Origin: CAYNUJ01 sp964573255
GTDB taxonomy: Bacteria > Bacteroidota > Ignavibacteria > Ignavibacteriales > Melioribacteraceae
DNA: 18,161 nt
Direction of reading: 5' to 3'
Assembly (NCBI GenBank): GCA_964573255.1
Contig: CAZNJB010000053.1
Location: 1 to 18,161, forward strand
The position numbers and the translations under genes were made by a program. Below, piece by piece: positions 16,454 through 18,161 of this stretch. Every line of letters begins with the position of its first letter. The first letter of the stretch is position 1. A model generated the notes under the pieces. The model was not told the origin of the DNA. It made no database searches and was given only the letters and a program-made list of their open reading frames with translations.

Positions 16454-17356
16454 TTAATTTTTCGCTGGTAATCTGACTAAAATAATCATAAAGAGCGGCA
16501 AATTCACTGAATCTAAAAACGTTTTCAATAAAAGAATTATTGATAAAATATTTAATAATTTATAGTTATTGCTTGTTATTGCGAAATTTATTCGCATTTC
16601 GTCATATTTTATGACTTCTTCTATAGATTGAATGGCATCCTCGGTTCTTTCGAGTTCCACTTCGGTTAGTGCAGAATAAAATTTAGCATTTGCACTCCAT
16701 TTATTGTATTGAAGTGCATTTTGAAATCTTGTATAAGCCTCTTCGTGAGATAATTTTTTAAGATAAGTGAATCCCGAAAATATATTTATAAGATATAATA
16801 TGCGATCTTTTATATTGGATTTATAACTATTGTTTTTGAATAAGTTTTCAGCTCTATCTAATAAATTAGTTGCCGTTTCGAAAGAGGTTAAAGCCTCTTC
16901 ATATGTAAATATAAATGCTAAGATAATCATATTGATTATTTTTGAATGATCATCTTTTATTTTACTAATTAATGATTTCGCGTAATAAAGTTTTCCTTCT
17001 TCGTTTTTTGACGATGCCCACTTAATGAAAAATTCTTCCAATTGCGGACTTGAAAAAGTTAAATTTCTTCGCTCATTCGATTTCTTCGATATCTCGTTAA
17101 TTAAATAATATTCTTTTAGAAATGAGTATTGTGGATGATGATAATTCAAGAAAAATTCATTCAATTCCAATGGAAGTGCATATAAATTATATTTTGTTAA
17201 TTGCCTGAAAAATTTTTCGATGTCAAAATCGTTTTCTGCAATTTCACCAAAATAATCCTCACCTAAGCGTTTAAATTTTGAAACGCTGATAGAAGCTAAT
17301 TCGGTTCCACTTGGTTCAAAATTGGAGGCTATATCTATTGTTTCCTGAATTTTCAT
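16454..17356 (-). CDS. TPR-like protein, frameshifted at its 3' end (5' part of a split gene)
   Basis: A 300-codon frame, helical throughout, with TPR-like repeats most evident at about 185-255 (for example KFYSALTEVELERTEDAIQSIEEVIKYD). The first 100 residues are unassigned, and no catalytic motif or signal peptide is seen. The start is ATG 17356, which follows AGGA at short spacing; TTG 17359 is possible. The final 30 or so residues turn abruptly into a hydrophobic string unlike the rest. Adding one A to the AAA at 16551-16553 instead gives YKLLKYFINNSFIENVFRFSEF and reads straight into the coiled-coil membrane frame. The intact product would be about 613 residues: TPR domain, coiled coil, two membrane helices, coiled coil. 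It is divergent from the cheW gene. A scaffold role for the TPR part is only a guess. Confidence 0.6.
   Translation of the reverse strand: MKIQETIDIASNFEPSGTELASISVSKFKRLGEDYFGEIAENDFDIEKFFRQLTKYNLYALPLELNEFFLNYHHPQYSFLKEYYLINEISKKSNERRNLTFSSPQLEEFFIKWASSKNEEGKLYYAKSLISKIKDDHSKIINMIILAFIFTYEEALTSFETATNLLDRAENLFKNNSYKSNIKDRILYLINIFSGFTYLKKLSHEEAYTRFQNALQYNKWSANAKFYSALTEVELERTEDAIQSIEEVIKYDEMRINFAITSNNYKLLNILSIILLLKTFLDSVNLPLFMIILVRLPAKN
16540..16562 (-). other. Probable single-base frameshift joining two frames
   Basis: On the minus strand the TPR frame is open upstream of this interval, and the coiled-coil frame is open downstream of a stop at its left limit. The switch must therefore fall here, most naturally at the short A-run 16551-16553. 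The bases do not form a standard X-XXY-YYZ slippery heptamer in the reading frame, so a mutation or an assembly error is more likely than programmed frameshifting. From the preferred start to the final stop the region gives a whole number of codons only after one base is added. Confidence 0.7.
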
Positions 17357-17515
17357 CAATCCTGTCTATATTTTATCAACCCCATTATCGATAAAACCTC
17401 TAAATAATTTAGTACCAATTGCGGATAATGATTTTTTTTGATAAAAATCTTTTGAAGAGACTAAAATATTTGTTCATTTCTACGATAATGCCATAAAAAA
17501 GGAATCTTTTTCAGT

Positions 17516-17520
17516 GGAGG
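17516..17520 (+). promoter_or_regulatory. Strong ribosome-binding site of cheW
   Basis: GGAGG ends four bases before ATG 17525. It is the strongest Shine-Dalgarno sequence in the window, in contrast to most other genes here, and suggests efficient independent translation. Confidence 0.7.
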
Positions 17521-17524
17521 AATA

Positions 17525-17998
17525 ATGGAAGAAATTACAGAAGTAAAAGACGATATTCTTCAATTAGTCAGTTTTAAAATTGGTAAAGAAGAATTCGGCG
17601 TAGATATATTAAAGGTTCAAGAAATTATACGAATGATGAAGATTACTCGTGTGCCAAACTCCCCAGAATATGTGGACGGCGTTGTAAACCTGCGGGGAAA
17701 GGTAATACCGGTAGTTGATTTGAGAAAACGATTGGGAATGGAAATAAAGGAACGCGATAAAAATACAAGAATAATTGTTGTAGAACTCGAAAATAAAACA
17801 ATAGGTTTCATTGTTGATGAAGTAAACGAAGTATTAAGAATTCCGCGTAATATAACCGAGGCACCTCCCAAAATGGTTAGCGGAATCGATTCAGAATATA
17901 TTACGGCTGTAGGTAAACTCGAAGATCGTTTGTTGATACTTTTGGATTTGGAAAAAGTGTTTACAAACGAAGAACACGCTGAATTAGAGGCAGTATAA
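17525..17998 (+). CDS. cheW: CheW-family chemotaxis coupling protein
   Basis: This 157-residue single-domain protein matches CheW over its full length: QLVSFKIGKEEFGVDILKVQEII (13-35), RVPNSPEYVDGVVNLRGKVIPVVDLRKRLG (42-71) and the final segment ITAVGKLEDRLLILLDLEKVF. In known systems CheW joins chemoreceptors to the kinase CheA in the membrane-proximal signalling array. No receptor or CheA gene lies in the window, so partners must be encoded elsewhere, or the protein couples a non-motility Che-type system. It has its own strong ribosome-binding site and a hairpin downstream, and the neighbouring TPR/coiled-coil gene is divergent, so it looks monocistronic. No promoter could be assigned in 17360-17524. 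Confidence 0.95.
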   Translation: MEEITEVKDDILQLVSFKIGKEEFGVDILKVQEIIRMMKITRVPNSPEYVDGVVNLRGKVIPVVDLRKRLGMEIKERDKNTRIIVVELENKTIGFIVDEVNEVLRIPRNITEAPPKMVSGIDSEYITAVGKLEDRLLILLDLEKVFTNEEHAELEAV

Positions 17999-18014
17999 CA
18001 AACCTGGTTTCATA

Positions 18015-18060
18015 GATACCTCCCAGCCCGGCTTGCTTTTATGGCAAGTCGGGTAGTATC
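18015..18060 (+). terminator. Strong hairpin after cheW
   Basis: CCCGGCTTGC (18027-18036) pairs with GCAAGTCGGG (18044-18053), ten base pairs including one G-T, around a 7-base loop. Outside an internal loop GATAC (18015-18019) pairs with GTATC (18056-18060). The stem is conspicuously GC-rich for this sequence. The T-rich stretch follows only about 16 bases later (18076-18086), so this is not a textbook intrinsic terminator and may act in part as a 3' mRNA-stabilising structure. Confidence 0.55.
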
Positions 18061-18161
18061 ACAATAAAATCCCATCTTTCTTTTTAATAAAATTATTTTT
18101 GTGATTTCTTACAATCATTAACTTTTCTAAAAATAACTTTCAGTCATATACCATATTAATG

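Overview
The window is strongly AT-rich (roughly one third G+C by eye). It consists almost entirely of cytoplasmic signal-transduction genes: long PAS/GAF histidine kinases, receiver proteins, two sigma54-dependent activators and a CheW. Multi-PAS soluble kinases, low G+C, sparse Shine-Dalgarno sequences and some TTG starts suggest a free-living bacterium of the Bacteroidota/Chlorobi/Ignavibacteria type. This is an inference from style; the window has no rRNA or housekeeping marker. I see no tRNA, rRNA, CRISPR array, insertion sequence or phage gene.

Layout. Bases 1-681 hold no convincing gene. A pseudoreceiver-GAF-PAS-GAF-PAS-PAS histidine kinase (682-4068) is followed by a receiver-PAS-AAA+-Fis activator (4234-6177), probably its partner. 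A compact regulatory region (6178-6351) then contains repeated ACGATAT half-sites and, about 90 bp further on, a good sigma54 (-24/-12) promoter candidate. Downstream lie six tightly packed same-strand genes (6352-15369): a thioredoxin-fold protein whose active-site cysteines are both serine, a small soluble histidine kinase, an NtrC-type activator, a 1690-residue kinase with eight PAS and two GAF modules, a lone receiver, and a receiver-kinase fusion. On the minus strand (15519-17356) are a TPR-like reading frame and a coiled-coil membrane reading frame. They appear to be one gene of about 613 codons split by a single-base frameshift. Divergent from it is a CheW gene (17525-17998), followed by a strong hairpin.

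Working model (inference). One or both activators bind the repeated half-sites and switch on the six-gene operon through sigma54, so the NtrC-type pair encoded inside it may regulate itself. The giant kinase, lone receiver and receiver-kinase fusion are translationally close and look like a phosphorelay branch. The redox-dead thioredoxin-like protein at the head of the operon may act as a protein-interaction or sensory accessory to the small kinase. No metabolic or structural effector gene is present, so the output targets must lie elsewhere. The two activators are the only DNA-binding proteins here, and CheW is the only link to chemotaxis.
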